Origin: Clostridium felsineum DSM 794
GTDB lineage: Bacteria; Bacillota; Clostridia; Clostridiales; Clostridiaceae
Assembly (NCBI RefSeq): GCF_002006355.2
Contig: NZ_CP096980.1
Span: forward strand, 4,768,501-4,832,500
DNA: 64,000 bases
Direction: 5' to 3'
This document shows, piece after piece, positions 37,543 through 46,544 of this stretch (positions are counted from its first letter, which is position 1; every line of letters begins with the position of its first letter). The notes under the pieces were generated by a model. That model was given only the letters and a program-made list of their open reading frames with translations, searched no databases and was not told where the DNA came from. The translations under genes were made by a program, and so were the position numbers.

Positions 37543-37592
37543 TAAAAAAGCCACATAAGCTCACAAACTGTGATACCCTGCAGCCGCTATAC
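37543..37592 (-). terminator. Terminator at the end of the nitrogenase-like operon
   Basis: Minus strand: an imperfect stem (AGCGGC...TCACA / TGTGA...GTGGCT) ends in six T residues, 11 bases after the NifK2 stop. It may also end the AraC transcript on the other strand. Confidence 0.5.
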
Positions 37593-37603
37593 ATGTTAAT
37601 ATA

Positions 37604-38866
37604 TTAATTATTGTTATATAAATCTTCAAGAAAGGTTAAACAGCCTCTATAGCCTGCATAACCTTTGTTTATTATAAATGCACCTGTTGCTGGATAACTT
37701 ACTAGCGTAGTAAATATATCCAGTTCATTACCAATTTCTCTATCTAAGCTACTGCCCATTAACAATGTAGCTTCATCCTTATATTCTTTAACAAGTTCCC
37801 CTATTTTCCATTTATCATTTTCAAATACTACTCTAGGTTTTCTACCATATTCTAAATTTTGAACTTCCTCTTCAATTTTCTTACGATAACTAACTGGAAT
37901 ATCATCTGTCACTATAGCAAGCAAGGGTACTTGACTATAGTCATTTACTAAAAACTTAGTTACTCCTATTACAGTATTTGCATCCCCTACAATAATAAAT
38001 CTATAATTTGATACAACCCCTATATTCTTTTCAAAATGACTATATACATAGTCTTCCTCTTCTTCGATTACATTATTTACTAATTCTTCTTCTATTTCAA
38101 GTTTTTTGGCTAACTCTATTACAAATCTTGAGGTGTCTGTCGGTCCTATAGGAATTCCATTATATCTAAAGGTTTCAACTCCAAATTGCTCATAAAAATT
38201 CTTTGAAAATTTGTCTAAAAGCCAAGGTGATAATATTATATTTAATGCCGCACTTGATGCCGTCTTTATATTATTTATATTTTGATGTGCTGTAAAAAAA
38301 GTATTTACCTTAAGCCCAAGTTTATTTAATATTCTTACAATTTCTTCAAAGTTACCTTCCCAAAATATATCCTGATGAGGTACTATTCCGAATAAATTAA
38401 CAACCCTCTTTTCTTTAGGCTGCTTTGCAACAATTGCCTTGAATATCCCTTCTATTGCGACCTCATATCCATAATATGTATCCCCCTTAAAGCCTGAAGT
38501 TTCAATACTTAATATAGGAACCCCTTTATCCTTAAATTTATTAACAACACCATCTACATCATCACCTATTATTCCAGAAGTACATCCCGTTAATACTACA
38601 TAATAGTCCCCTTCCATTACTTCTAAAGATCCCTCTATAGTTTCCTTTAACCTCTTACTTCCACCAAATATAACCTCTTTTTCAAACATGTTAGTGCTTG
38701 GGCAACCTATACCTCCTATATAACCAGTTTTTTGTCCTATAGAGGTTTGAAGTCCACAGCCTGGTCCTGCATGAAAAATTGGTATAAACCTTTCGATTGC
38801 CGTTGCCACTCCAAGTGCTCCCCCTAAAGCACAAGAACTTCTTGGATTTTCTACACATTTACTCAT
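37604..38866 (-). CDS. Nitrogenase-like component beta subunit (NifK-like, second pair)
   Basis: 420 residues of the nitrogenase component 1 fold. Three Cys positions that hold the P-cluster in NifK are present: SSCALGGAL near residue 9, FHAGPGCGL near 35 and LTGCTSGIIGDDVD near 94. It lacks the long N-terminal extension of NifK. NifN scaffold proteins have lost most of these Cys, so this copy looks like a working enzyme subunit. The ATG overlaps the NifD2 stop by 4 bases, meaning coupled translation. It is the last gene of the SAM-riboswitch operon. Substrate unknown. Confidence 0.82.
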   Translation of the reverse strand: MSKCVENPRSSCALGGALGVATAIERFIPIFHAGPGCGLQTSIGQKTGYIGGIGCPSTNMFEKEVIFGGSKRLKETIEGSLEVMEGDYYVVLTGCTSGIIGDDVDGVVNKFKDKGVPILSIETSGFKGDTYYGYEVAIEGIFKAIVAKQPKEKRVVNLFGIVPHQDIFWEGNFEEIVRILNKLGLKVNTFFTAHQNINNIKTASSAALNIILSPWLLDKFSKNFYEQFGVETFRYNGIPIGPTDTSRFVIELAKKLEIEEELVNNVIEEEEDYVYSHFEKNIGVVSNYRFIIVGDANTVIGVTKFLVNDYSQVPLLAIVTDDIPVSYRKKIEEEVQNLEYGRKPRVVFENDKWKIGELVKEYKDEATLLMGSSLDREIGNELDIFTTLVSYPATGAFIINKGYAGYRGCLTFLEDLYNNN

Positions 38867-40320
38867 AAGTCATTGCCCACCTCCTTAAAATATTTAAATG
38901 CATTTTCAGAGTACCATTGTTTTTTATATGGCAGCTTTTTACGCTTTGCAAGCTTTATATTAAAACTTGGATTTTCAACTGCATTTTCAATTTTTCTTCC
39001 TAAATATATTAATCCGTTATATCCAAAGGTTGGTCGTTTTGCCTCTAAAATATGAGTTGTTGGTATACCAAGCTTTGATACCCATGTAGATATACCTATA
39101 AATAAATCAGGCTTTAACTTATTCACAAGATTTGACTGTTCAAAGGGCTGCATATTTGCAATATCAATAATAAAATTATCCCCATGTATTTTTTCCAGCT
39201 CTTCAAAGTTTTCAATCAGTGCCTCTTCGTAAGTAGGCGTTTGAATTCCTATCAGCTTCATTCCAAAATCCTCAATCAAGGTAGCCGCTGCTATGCCTCT
39301 TCCTGTTCCTGCACATATAAAAACTTTCTTTCCCTTTATACGTTCCTTAATTTCATTTATTTTAGGAAGTATTCTCTTGTGCTCCTCTTCAATATACTTT
39401 AAAGCAATCTCTTCTTTTCCTACCATTCTTGCCACACTTAAAAACCAATTATCTGTGCTTCTTATACCTATAGGCATACCTGTCTTAGAATATGGAATAT
39501 CATATTCATTTTTTAAGTATTCCATAAACTCATCCGCAAATACCTGGCATACCGCTACTGAATATTCCGCTGCAGGTATCTTTTTTAATTTTTCTACATT
39601 TGAATAAAAGGGTATATAATTGACGTGCAAACCCAACACTTTAAGAAGCTTTTCCATTTCCATTTGATCTTTATAGCCAATACTTGTTGTAGCAAATATA
39701 TTTATTAAGCCCTTTTCCTTCTTTGGTCTTTCCCCTTTAATTATATATTTTCCTATAGCCTTAAATACTGTATCAAAGCCTGTAGCTGGAACCTTTGATT
39801 TAAAGCCTTCGCAATGTATCGGTATTACAATAGCCCTAACTTCTTCTTGAACATTTTTTACTACGGCATCAATATCATCTCCAATAATTCCTGAAGAGCA
39901 AGACGTAAATACAAATATTACATTGGGATCATATCTCCTTTGAAGCTCAAGTACTGCATTTCTAACCTTTTTTTCTCCACCTAAAACAATATCTCTTTCA
40001 TCTACATTTGTTACAATATACCTTGCGTTTCTTATATGTTTTATTCCTCTATGATATTGTCCTACCTTAAAATTATCATTTATAAATGAAACACAGCCCA
40101 CACATCCATTAGGTGCATGTACTACAAAAGCTGCATCTTCCATTGAAAGCAAAGCAGCTATACTGTTCGTCTCTTGGCATTGAGTAGCCTGAGCAAAAGT
40201 TCTATCTGCATTTTTTAAACATCGCCTTTTAAATTTGTGAGAAAGCTTTCCACTTGCCCCTCCACCGTCAGTTAGTGCATATTGTCTATCTTCACGATTT
40301 TTTGCTATAATACCACCCAT
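38863..40320 (-). CDS. Nitrogenase-like component alpha subunit (NifD/NifE-like, second pair)
   Basis: 485 residues. P-cluster-type Cys are in FAQATQCQE near residue 48, VHAPNGCVGC near 74 and VFTSCSSGIIGDDID near 135. A Cys at the FeMo-cofactor ligand position is in YSVAVCQVFADEF near 258. By eye, the place of the NifD cofactor His (Azotobacter His442) reads GIPTTHILEAKR, without a clear His-Ser-Trp motif, closer to NifE. So it could be a second reductase or a cofactor scaffold. It follows the transporter ATPase by 22 bases. Confidence 0.82.
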   Translation of the reverse strand: MGGIIAKNREDRQYALTDGGGASGKLSHKFKRRCLKNADRTFAQATQCQETNSIAALLSMEDAAFVVHAPNGCVGCVSFINDNFKVGQYHRGIKHIRNARYIVTNVDERDIVLGGEKKVRNAVLELQRRYDPNVIFVFTSCSSGIIGDDIDAVVKNVQEEVRAIVIPIHCEGFKSKVPATGFDTVFKAIGKYIIKGERPKKEKGLINIFATTSIGYKDQMEMEKLLKVLGLHVNYIPFYSNVEKLKKIPAAEYSVAVCQVFADEFMEYLKNEYDIPYSKTGMPIGIRSTDNWFLSVARMVGKEEIALKYIEEEHKRILPKINEIKERIKGKKVFICAGTGRGIAAATLIEDFGMKLIGIQTPTYEEALIENFEELEKIHGDNFIIDIANMQPFEQSNLVNKLKPDLFIGISTWVSKLGIPTTHILEAKRPTFGYNGLIYLGRKIENAVENPSFNIKLAKRKKLPYKKQWYSENAFKYFKEVGNDL

Positions 40321-40342
40321 ATGTTAATCTCCTTTCTTAGAT

Positions 40343-41095
40343 TTAAATAGTATAACTCCATTCTGGAACTATTCTCTTTAAAAATTTTCGTGTTCTTTCC
40401 TCTTTTGCATTTCTAAATATCTCATTTGGTGTACCTTCTTCTACAACAACTCCATCCTCCATAAACACAATTTTATTTGCAATGTCATAGGCAAAGGACA
40501 TTTCATGAGTAACTACAATCATTGTTATTCCTTCTTTAGCCACTTTTTTCATAACCTCCAGCACATCTCCTACAAGCTCTGGATCTAATGCTGAGGTTGG
40601 TTCGTCAAATAATATAACCTCTGGGTTCAAGGCTAATGCCCTTGCTATTCCAACTCTCTGCTGCTGACCTCCAGACAGCTCTGATGGATAAAAGTCATAT
40701 TTTTCAGCTAGTCCAACTTTATTCAATACCTCTTTACTTATTTTCTCAGCTTCCTTTTTGGGAATCCTTCTTGCAGTTACAAGGCCTTCCATTACATTGT
40801 CTATTACTGTTTTATTATTAAAGAGATTATAATTTTGAAATACCATGGCAGTTTTTTTTCTCACCTTCAAAATATCTTTTTTAGATGCATGTCTTAATTT
40901 TATTGTATCTTTACCTATAGTAAGTTCACCTTCATCTGCCTTTTCCAAAAAATTTATGCACCTTAGTAACGTTGTCTTTCCAGATCCACTTGGACCTAAT
41001 ATTACAACTACATCACCTTTACTGACCTTTATATCCACACCCTTTAACACATGGTTTTTACCAAAGGTCTTATTAATTCCCTTTAATTCTATCAA
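40343..41095 (-). CDS. Polar amino acid ABC transporter ATPase (GlnQ/TcyN type)
   Basis: 250 residues. Walker A GPSGSGKTT near residue 33, Q-loop MVFQNYNLFNNKT near 86, signature SGGQQQRVGIARAL near 140, Walker B VILFDEPTSALDPEL near 160, H-loop VVTHEM near 195. The NYNLFNNKT Q-loop variant is common in cystine/sulfur amino acid ATPases such as TcyN/TcyC. Its ATG overlaps the second permease stop. It sits in the middle of the nitrogenase-like operon and powers import of that system's likely substrate. Confidence 0.87.
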   Translation of the reverse strand: MIELKGINKTFGKNHVLKGVDIKVSKGDVVVILGPSGSGKTTLLRCINFLEKADEGELTIGKDTIKLRHASKKDILKVRKKTAMVFQNYNLFNNKTVIDNVMEGLVTARRIPKKEAEKISKEVLNKVGLAEKYDFYPSELSGGQQQRVGIARALALNPEVILFDEPTSALDPELVGDVLEVMKKVAKEGITMIVVTHEMSFAYDIANKIVFMEDGVVVEEGTPNEIFRNAKEERTRKFLKRIVPEWSYTI

Positions 41096-41802
41096 CTTAT
41101 TCCCCTCCTACTGCATAGTGCTAATTTTCTCTCTAATACACCTGAAATTCCCTCAATAACAATTGTAAGTCCCCAATATATTATTGCTGCTGCCACATAT
41201 ACCTCCAAAAATTTGTAGTTTGCATTAGCTGTTATTATTGCTGCATTTAAAAGATCAATTACTGCCACCATATAAGCTAATGATGACCCCTTTATAAGCC
41301 CTATTACCGTACTACATAAAGTAGGAAGTGCTATGGGTAATGCTTGTGGTATTATTATTCTCCTTACAGTTTGTATTCTTGTAAGTCCAACTGAATAACT
41401 AGCTTCAAATTGACCTTTCCCTACAGATAAAAATGCTCCTCTTACTACTTCTTCTATTGCTGCTATAGCATAAAGTGACAATGCTACGTATGCTATGTAT
41501 ATTGTATTTATATCTTTAAATCTAATTTTTAGATGTAACCTTTTCCCAAAAACATCTATAATTTGATTTGTGGAAAAGTAGACTATCAATAATAACAAAA
41601 CTATTGGTATACCTCTAATTATGACTACATATATCTGTGATATTTTCGCTAATACCTTAATTTTAAATATTCTAAAAACAGCTAGCAGTGTTCCAAAAAT
41701 AAGTCCAATTATAAACGGAACTATAGTTAATAGTAACGTAGTTGGAGTCGCCTTAAGTGCCGCTCTTAATGCCACTAACATAAAACTAAAATCAAAATTC
41801 AT
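41092..41802 (-). CDS. Polar amino acid ABC permease 2 (TcyM-like)
   Basis: 236 residues with five or six predicted spans and the HisM-type permease block RAALKATPTTLLLTIVPFI at the N-terminus. EAA loop: EASYSVGLTRIQTVRRIIIP near residue 133. It likely forms the channel together with the permease encoded 14 bases upstream. Two different permeases plus one ATPase is the TcyL/TcyM plan of B. subtilis, which imports cystine and related sulfur compounds. Confidence 0.85.
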   Translation of the reverse strand: MNFDFSFMLVALRAALKATPTTLLLTIVPFIIGLIFGTLLAVFRIFKIKVLAKISQIYVVIIRGIPIVLLLLIVYFSTNQIIDVFGKRLHLKIRFKDINTIYIAYVALSLYAIAAIEEVVRGAFLSVGKGQFEASYSVGLTRIQTVRRIIIPQALPIALPTLCSTVIGLIKGSSLAYMVAVIDLLNAAIITANANYKFLEVYVAAAIIYWGLTIVIEGISGVLERKLALCSRRGIS

Positions 41803-41816
41803 CTTCTCACCTACAA

Positions 41817-42506
41817 TCAGCTTTGTTTTCTTATTATTAATCGTCTTTCAACACTGCTAAACAATTTTTCTATTATTGTAGCTAATATAACAAATATTAT
41901 TGCCGCATCCACATATCCTTCGATGGTTCTTCGTGTATTTGCTGCAATCGCTTGTACCTCACCCATTACATCAATTATCCCTAAAGTAAATGCTATAGAG
42001 GTATCCTGCAATAATCCAACTAGTGTAGTACCTAAGCTTGGTAGAGCTGTTATTATTGCTTGCGGAAATACTATTCTCGTAAATGCTTGGATTTTATTCA
42101 ATCCTACTGAGTAAGCAGCTTCTGTTTGTCCTATTGGTACACTTCCAATTGATGCCCTAAATATTTCTGCTAAAAAGGCCGCTGAATTTAAGGCATAGGT
42201 TACAATTACAAAATATAGTTTGTCCCATCTATTTATATCAATATTAAATGAGTTCAGAACTAAAGGTAGTCCGTAAAATACTATAAACATTTGTACTATT
42301 ATTGGTGTTCCACGAACAAATGATATATAAACTATTGATAATTGATTAAGTACAGGTACCTTATATAGTCTAAAGATAGACAATACTATTCCTAAAACTG
42401 CACCCAATATAATTGAAGCTGACACAATTAATAAAGTAATATTTAAATGTGCTAATATTTTAGGAAAATACTGAAACATAGCATTTGCGTCAAATAGTTT
42501 TCCCAT
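41817..42506 (-). CDS. Polar amino acid ABC permease 1 (TcyL-like)
   Basis: 229 residues. The N-terminal block YFPKILAHLNITLLIVSASI, the FVRGTPIIVQMFIVFYGLPL segment near residue 62 and the EAA loop EAAYSVGLNKIQAFTRIVFP near 132 place it in the HisM/TcyL group. It pairs with permease 2. 23 bases after the binding protein gene. Confidence 0.85.
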   Translation of the reverse strand: MGKLFDANAMFQYFPKILAHLNITLLIVSASIILGAVLGIVLSIFRLYKVPVLNQLSIVYISFVRGTPIIVQMFIVFYGLPLVLNSFNIDINRWDKLYFVIVTYALNSAAFLAEIFRASIGSVPIGQTEAAYSVGLNKIQAFTRIVFPQAIITALPSLGTTLVGLLQDTSIAFTLGIIDVMGEVQAIAANTRRTIEGYVDAAIIFVILATIIEKLFSSVERRLIIRKQS

Positions 42507-42529
42507 TTTATCTCCCCTCCCTTTATGCT

Positions 42530-43342
42530 CTAATCATTTTTTGTATAATCTGCACCTAAATCTTTTATTGAAAGCTTTGATAATGTTCCGTCAGTTTTTA
42601 TTTCCTTCAATGCCTTTTCAAAGTCAGCTTCCAATTGTGTATTCTTCTTATTAAATACATGGTAAGCAGAAGATGAAGCAACTATTGGTCCTACAATTTG
42701 AAGCTTATTTCCAAACTGCTTATTGTAATCAGCTACAGATCTTTTAATGTCTAAAAATGCATCATACTTTCCATTAGAAACGTTATTTACTAGTGTTGCT
42801 GAATCCTCTGAAGAGTAAACTATCTTAAATAAGTTGTTATGTGCTTTATTATAAGAGTCTAATACATATGCCGAATTGCTTCCTGATACTGTTTCAACCG
42901 TCTTTCCCTTTAAATCTGCTAATGAATTTATATCCGTTCTACCATTTTTAACAACAAGTCTTAAATTATATATATCTGTTGGAACCTTTGAATATAAGAA
43001 TAATTTTTCTCTATCTTGGTTTTTTTCTATCTGATGAGCTCCCACATCTGCCTTTCCAGATTCCACACTGATTAAAACATCTTTAAAATCATATTGATCA
43101 TATTCAAATTTATATTGTGGTAATTTTTTATTTATTGCATTTAATACGTCCACTTCATAACCAACAAGTTTTCCTTTACTATCTAAATAGCAATACGGTT
43201 TGTAGGCATTACCTATAGCTATAACTACTTTCTTTGGATTAGACGCTGATGCTGAACTGTTATTTTTAGCAGAACAACCTGTAGCTACCATTCCTACTAC
43301 AATTCCTAAAACAAGAACTCTTAACACTTTCAATTTCTTCAT
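42530..43342 (-). CDS. Amino acid-binding lipoprotein (TcyJ/TcyK-like)
   Basis: 270 residues. The lipoprotein signal ends with the lipobox VATGC near residue 23. The mature part is a family 3 binding protein: YCYLDSKGKLVGYEVDVLNA near 50, ADVGAHQIEKNQDREKLFLY near 100 and DLKGKTVETVSGSN near 145. The VGAHQxxKNxxRxxxxLYS pattern is found in TcyJ/TcyK-type cystine and S-methylcysteine receptors. Position in a SAM-controlled operon supports a sulfur compound ligand (inference). Confidence 0.83.
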   Translation of the reverse strand: MKKLKVLRVLVLGIVVGMVATGCSAKNNSSASASNPKKVVIAIGNAYKPYCYLDSKGKLVGYEVDVLNAINKKLPQYKFEYDQYDFKDVLISVESGKADVGAHQIEKNQDREKLFLYSKVPTDIYNLRLVVKNGRTDINSLADLKGKTVETVSGSNSAYVLDSYNKAHNNLFKIVYSSEDSATLVNNVSNGKYDAFLDIKRSVADYNKQFGNKLQIVGPIVASSSAYHVFNKKNTQLEADFEKALKEIKTDGTLSKLSIKDLGADYTKND

Positions 43343-43378
43343 TAAAACAACCCCCTATTTTTAAATTCTTTCTTTATA

Positions 43379-44320
43379 TCATGTACAGCTGCTACAACTA
43401 TTAGTATTTGTGCTAATTTCATAAAAGTCATTTACAATTCTAAACTTATAATTATTTATATTAAAAACTTCCCCCGTATTACCGAATTTAACCCTATCCC
43501 CTAAAAACTCAACCTTATATGGTACAACCTCTAGCTTATCTTCCCTAAACAAACTAGATTTTAACTTAGGTTTAATTGATCTTATATACTCACCTACATT
43601 ATTATATATTTCTATTTTATCTGTAGAGGTAATTAGTGATTTGATTTCACCATTCCCGTAAAAACAAAGAGAATTTTTATCACCACTAATTCCAATAGCG
43701 TTTATATCATATGCTAAAATAGTTCCAATAGGTGTCTTTACTCTAATTTTACTCAAAGGTTCTAACGATTTTATTTCACCATTTTTATATAACGCAAGGC
43801 CCATTCTAACCTCAACTATTCCAATAGGTGTTTTTAATTTCACTCTATCTTTGCGCCAAAATGTGATACTTTTCAACTTTTTAGACTCGTAAAAACTTAA
43901 TGCCACAACTTTAGTTTTTATCTGTCCTATTTTAAGTTTCAACTCTATTATTTCTGCCAATTCATATTCATTTTGTTCAGTCCAAAAAGCTGTTATTTTC
44001 CCGTTCACAGGAAATACCTTTTTTATATTTCCATTTTCATAAAAGGTTATTAATTCCGATTTTATATTTCCAATAGGAGTAACTACCATTTCTCTTGAAT
44101 TTAAAGCAACGCTCTTCAATTTTCCACTTCTATAAAATGCTACAGTACTTGTACTTTTAGTTCGTATACCATCCTCTTCAAATCTTGGTACAAAGCTTCC
44201 TATTTCAGTTTTTAGCTCGCAATATTCCTTTAGTGTGCATTCACTAATTTCTCCAGTTGTATAATATTGTGCTATACTTACACCTTTTAAAATCCCATAA
44301 TTTGTCATAACATCTACCAT
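43379..44320 (-). CDS. Repeat protein with MORN/YwqK-like units and C-terminal Cys cluster
   Basis: About 313 residues, starting at ATG 44320 (GAGG 7 bases upstream), 11 bases after the NifB-like stop; the longer open frame overlaps that gene. The protein is a string of ~25-30-residue beta-hairpin units with the pattern LxxYxNGxIKSLxP (for example ALYKNGEIKSLEP, CFYGNGEIKSLIT, ITFYENGNIKKVFP). Many units end in TPIGxI. The extreme C-terminus is NSCSSCT. It may be a docking or metal-handling factor for the nitrogenase-like enzyme; no known function. Confidence 0.72.
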   Translation of the reverse strand: MVDVMTNYGILKGVSIAQYYTTGEISECTLKEYCELKTEIGSFVPRFEEDGIRTKSTSTVAFYRSGKLKSVALNSREMVVTPIGNIKSELITFYENGNIKKVFPVNGKITAFWTEQNEYELAEIIELKLKIGQIKTKVVALSFYESKKLKSITFWRKDRVKLKTPIGIVEVRMGLALYKNGEIKSLEPLSKIRVKTPIGTILAYDINAIGISGDKNSLCFYGNGEIKSLITSTDKIEIYNNVGEYIRSIKPKLKSSLFREDKLEVVPYKVEFLGDRVKFGNTGEVFNINNYKFRIVNDFYEISTNTNSCSSCT

Positions 44321-44331
44321 ATTAGTACCTC

Positions 44332-45228
44332 TTAACCATGTGAAAATGTTTCTAAATCTAATCTCGTTCCATATAACTGATTTGACAAATCTCTCTGACC
44401 TGGTATACCACATGCATCTGCACGGCAGTGTTTGCAATGTCTAAATACATCTAGATATTTCTCCGCTTTAGCTCTGGCACTATCAAGTTCCATGCAGGTT
44501 GGTGCTGGAATATGGCTTAAATCATGTTGTGGAATTAATGGTATTATATTGTAAAGTTTGGCACCAGCCTCTTTAACGGTCTTTGCTATTTCTTCAATAT
44601 GTTTATCATTAATTGTTGGTATTAATACTGTATTTACCTTCACAATAACTCCTAATTCACTTATCTTTCTTATGCCTCTAAGCTGAGCATCTATAAGTAT
44701 TTTAGCTGCTTCTTCTCCATAATAAATCTTTTTATCTAATATTATGTGTGATATTATTTGACTTTGAATTTTATGATCTACTGCATTAACCGTTACTGTT
44801 ATAGTACTTACTCCAACCTTATATAGTTCCTCTGCATACCTTTCTAATAGCAATCCGTTTGTACTTAAGCACTTTATTAAATCTGGATATTCTTCATTTA
44901 CATATTTAAAAGTTTCTATAGCATTTTCTGTAGCTAATGTATCTCCTGGACCTGCAATGCCTACTACTGTAATTTCAGGGCATAGCTCTAATGCTCTTTT
45001 AACTGTGCTAACTGAATCTTTAGGTGCTAGTATTCCATTAGCTACCCCTGGTCTATCTTCATTATTATTGCAATCTCTTTTGCAGAACTTACATTGAATA
45101 TTACATGTAGGACTTACGGGAAGATGAAGCCTTCCAAATTTGGAATGTGCCTCTCCTCCAAGACATGGATGTAAATTAGATAAATGTTTATATTTTTCTT
45201 CTCTATCGAACGGACCTGTATTTGCCAT
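44332..45228 (-). CDS. NifB-like radical SAM cofactor maturase (no NifX domain)
   Basis: 298 residues. It has the NifB-specific opening HPCLGGEAHSKFGRLHLPVS near residue 21, directly followed by the radical SAM motif CNIQCKFC. The C-terminal Cys group FRHCKHCRADACGIPG near 265 is also NifB-like. NifB builds the 8Fe-9S-carbide core (NifB-co) from two 4Fe-4S clusters and SAM. The NifX-like tail found on many NifB proteins is absent here, but a separate NifX-like gene opens the operon. Its presence implies a NifB-co-derived cofactor in the enzyme. Confidence 0.88.
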   Translation of the reverse strand: MANTGPFDREEKYKHLSNLHPCLGGEAHSKFGRLHLPVSPTCNIQCKFCKRDCNNNEDRPGVANGILAPKDSVSTVKRALELCPEITVVGIAGPGDTLATENAIETFKYVNEEYPDLIKCLSTNGLLLERYAEELYKVGVSTITVTVNAVDHKIQSQIISHIILDKKIYYGEEAAKILIDAQLRGIRKISELGVIVKVNTVLIPTINDKHIEEIAKTVKEAGAKLYNIIPLIPQHDLSHIPAPTCMELDSARAKAEKYLDVFRHCKHCRADACGIPGQRDLSNQLYGTRLDLETFSHG

Positions 45229-45245
45229 TTTTCCACCCCTTAACT

Positions 45246-46544
45246 TTAGTTAAATCTAGTTAGAACTACAGAATATATGTCTTCAAGTAATTTAAGTCCT
45301 CCTGCATAACCAACATAAGAACTGTTAATTACTAGTCTTTCATTCAGTGGCCAAGACACCGCTAAAAAATGTGCCTTTGTCTCCTTGGCTACCTTTTTTT
45401 CCCAAGAGCTTCCTATTATTAATGGATACCCATGAAAATCTGTATTTTTTATATTGTTATGAATTTCATTACCATCAGTTAAAAATTCAACTTCTGCTTC
45501 AATATCATAATTTAAATCTTTAAAGTATCCTTCAACTTCACTTCTATATTTTTCTGGCGTGTCATCAATTATATACTGCTTGTCTGGAAACAACCCAAAA
45601 TCATTAGTAAGAAATTTAGTAAATGCTAAAGTATATTGAGCATCTGACACAACAACAAATCTTCTAGACATTACCCTTGTCTCTAAAAATACATCGGCAA
45701 ATCTTTCAATGTAGTAGTAATATTCATCTTCATGTTTTTTAATTATTTCCTCTACTTTATCTTTAGAGACTCCAGCAAATTTCCCCACTTCCCTTAAAAA
45801 TTTACTCGTTTCTGCTGCTCCTATTGGAATACTAGGAAATTTCATATAAGGTGTTCCAAACTTCTTCTCCAATTGTTTAACATTACTCAATCCCAGCCAT
45901 GGTGAAACTAGCAAATTAAATTCTGCTTCTGGAATTTTATTTATATTTTTTATACCTCTGTCATGACCAAATATAGTGTTTGGTATCAATCCAAGTTCCC
46001 CAACAAGTTTTTCAAGTTCTCTTAAATTGCCAAGCCAAAAAGGATCGTGTTGTGGAACTCCTGCCCATATATTTACTAATCCTTTTGTAATTTTATCTGC
46101 TGGCTTCAAATATTGATCTATTATTGCACTTACTACCCATTCATGTCCAACATAGTTATTTCCCTTAAAACCTGGTGTTGAAGCATATATAACAGGCTTA
46201 CCTGTATCGCTAAAACTTCTAACCACCTCCCCCGCATCATCTCCAATAACTTCTGAAGTACAACTTGTTAATACTATATATAACTCTGCATCTACTACTT
46301 TTAGTGCATTTTCAATAGTCTCTTTTAGTTTCTTCTCTCCACCAAATACAACTTCTTTTTCACTTATACTTGTACAGGGAAATATATGAAAAGAAAAGTG
46401 ACCTGAGCTTCCAAAATCACTATGAAGTTTCCCTCCACAACCAGGTCCAGAATGCAGTATAGGAATTGCTCCTTGTATTGCATGAACTGTTTGCATAGCT
46501 GTTAATGCACATTTATATCTAGGCTGATCTAAAATTTTTGCCAT
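45246..46544 (-). CDS. Nitrogenase-like component beta subunit (NifK-like, first pair)
   Basis: 432 residues. Cys positions matching NifK P-cluster ligands are in RYKCALTAM near residue 11, LHSGPGCGGKLHSD near 36 and VLTSCTSEVIGDDAGEV near 97. The gene begins directly at the NifD1 stop codon, so translation is coupled. It lacks the N-terminal arm of true NifK, and is ~90 residues shorter. With NifD1 it should form the main catalytic heterotetramer, receiving electrons from the NifH protein. Confidence 0.85.
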   Translation of the reverse strand: MAKILDQPRYKCALTAMQTVHAIQGAIPILHSGPGCGGKLHSDFGSSGHFSFHIFPCTSISEKEVVFGGEKKLKETIENALKVVDAELYIVLTSCTSEVIGDDAGEVVRSFSDTGKPVIYASTPGFKGNNYVGHEWVVSAIIDQYLKPADKITKGLVNIWAGVPQHDPFWLGNLRELEKLVGELGLIPNTIFGHDRGIKNINKIPEAEFNLLVSPWLGLSNVKQLEKKFGTPYMKFPSIPIGAAETSKFLREVGKFAGVSKDKVEEIIKKHEDEYYYYIERFADVFLETRVMSRRFVVVSDAQYTLAFTKFLTNDFGLFPDKQYIIDDTPEKYRSEVEGYFKDLNYDIEAEVEFLTDGNEIHNNIKNTDFHGYPLIIGSSWEKKVAKETKAHFLAVSWPLNERLVINSSYVGYAGGLKLLEDIYSVVLTRFN

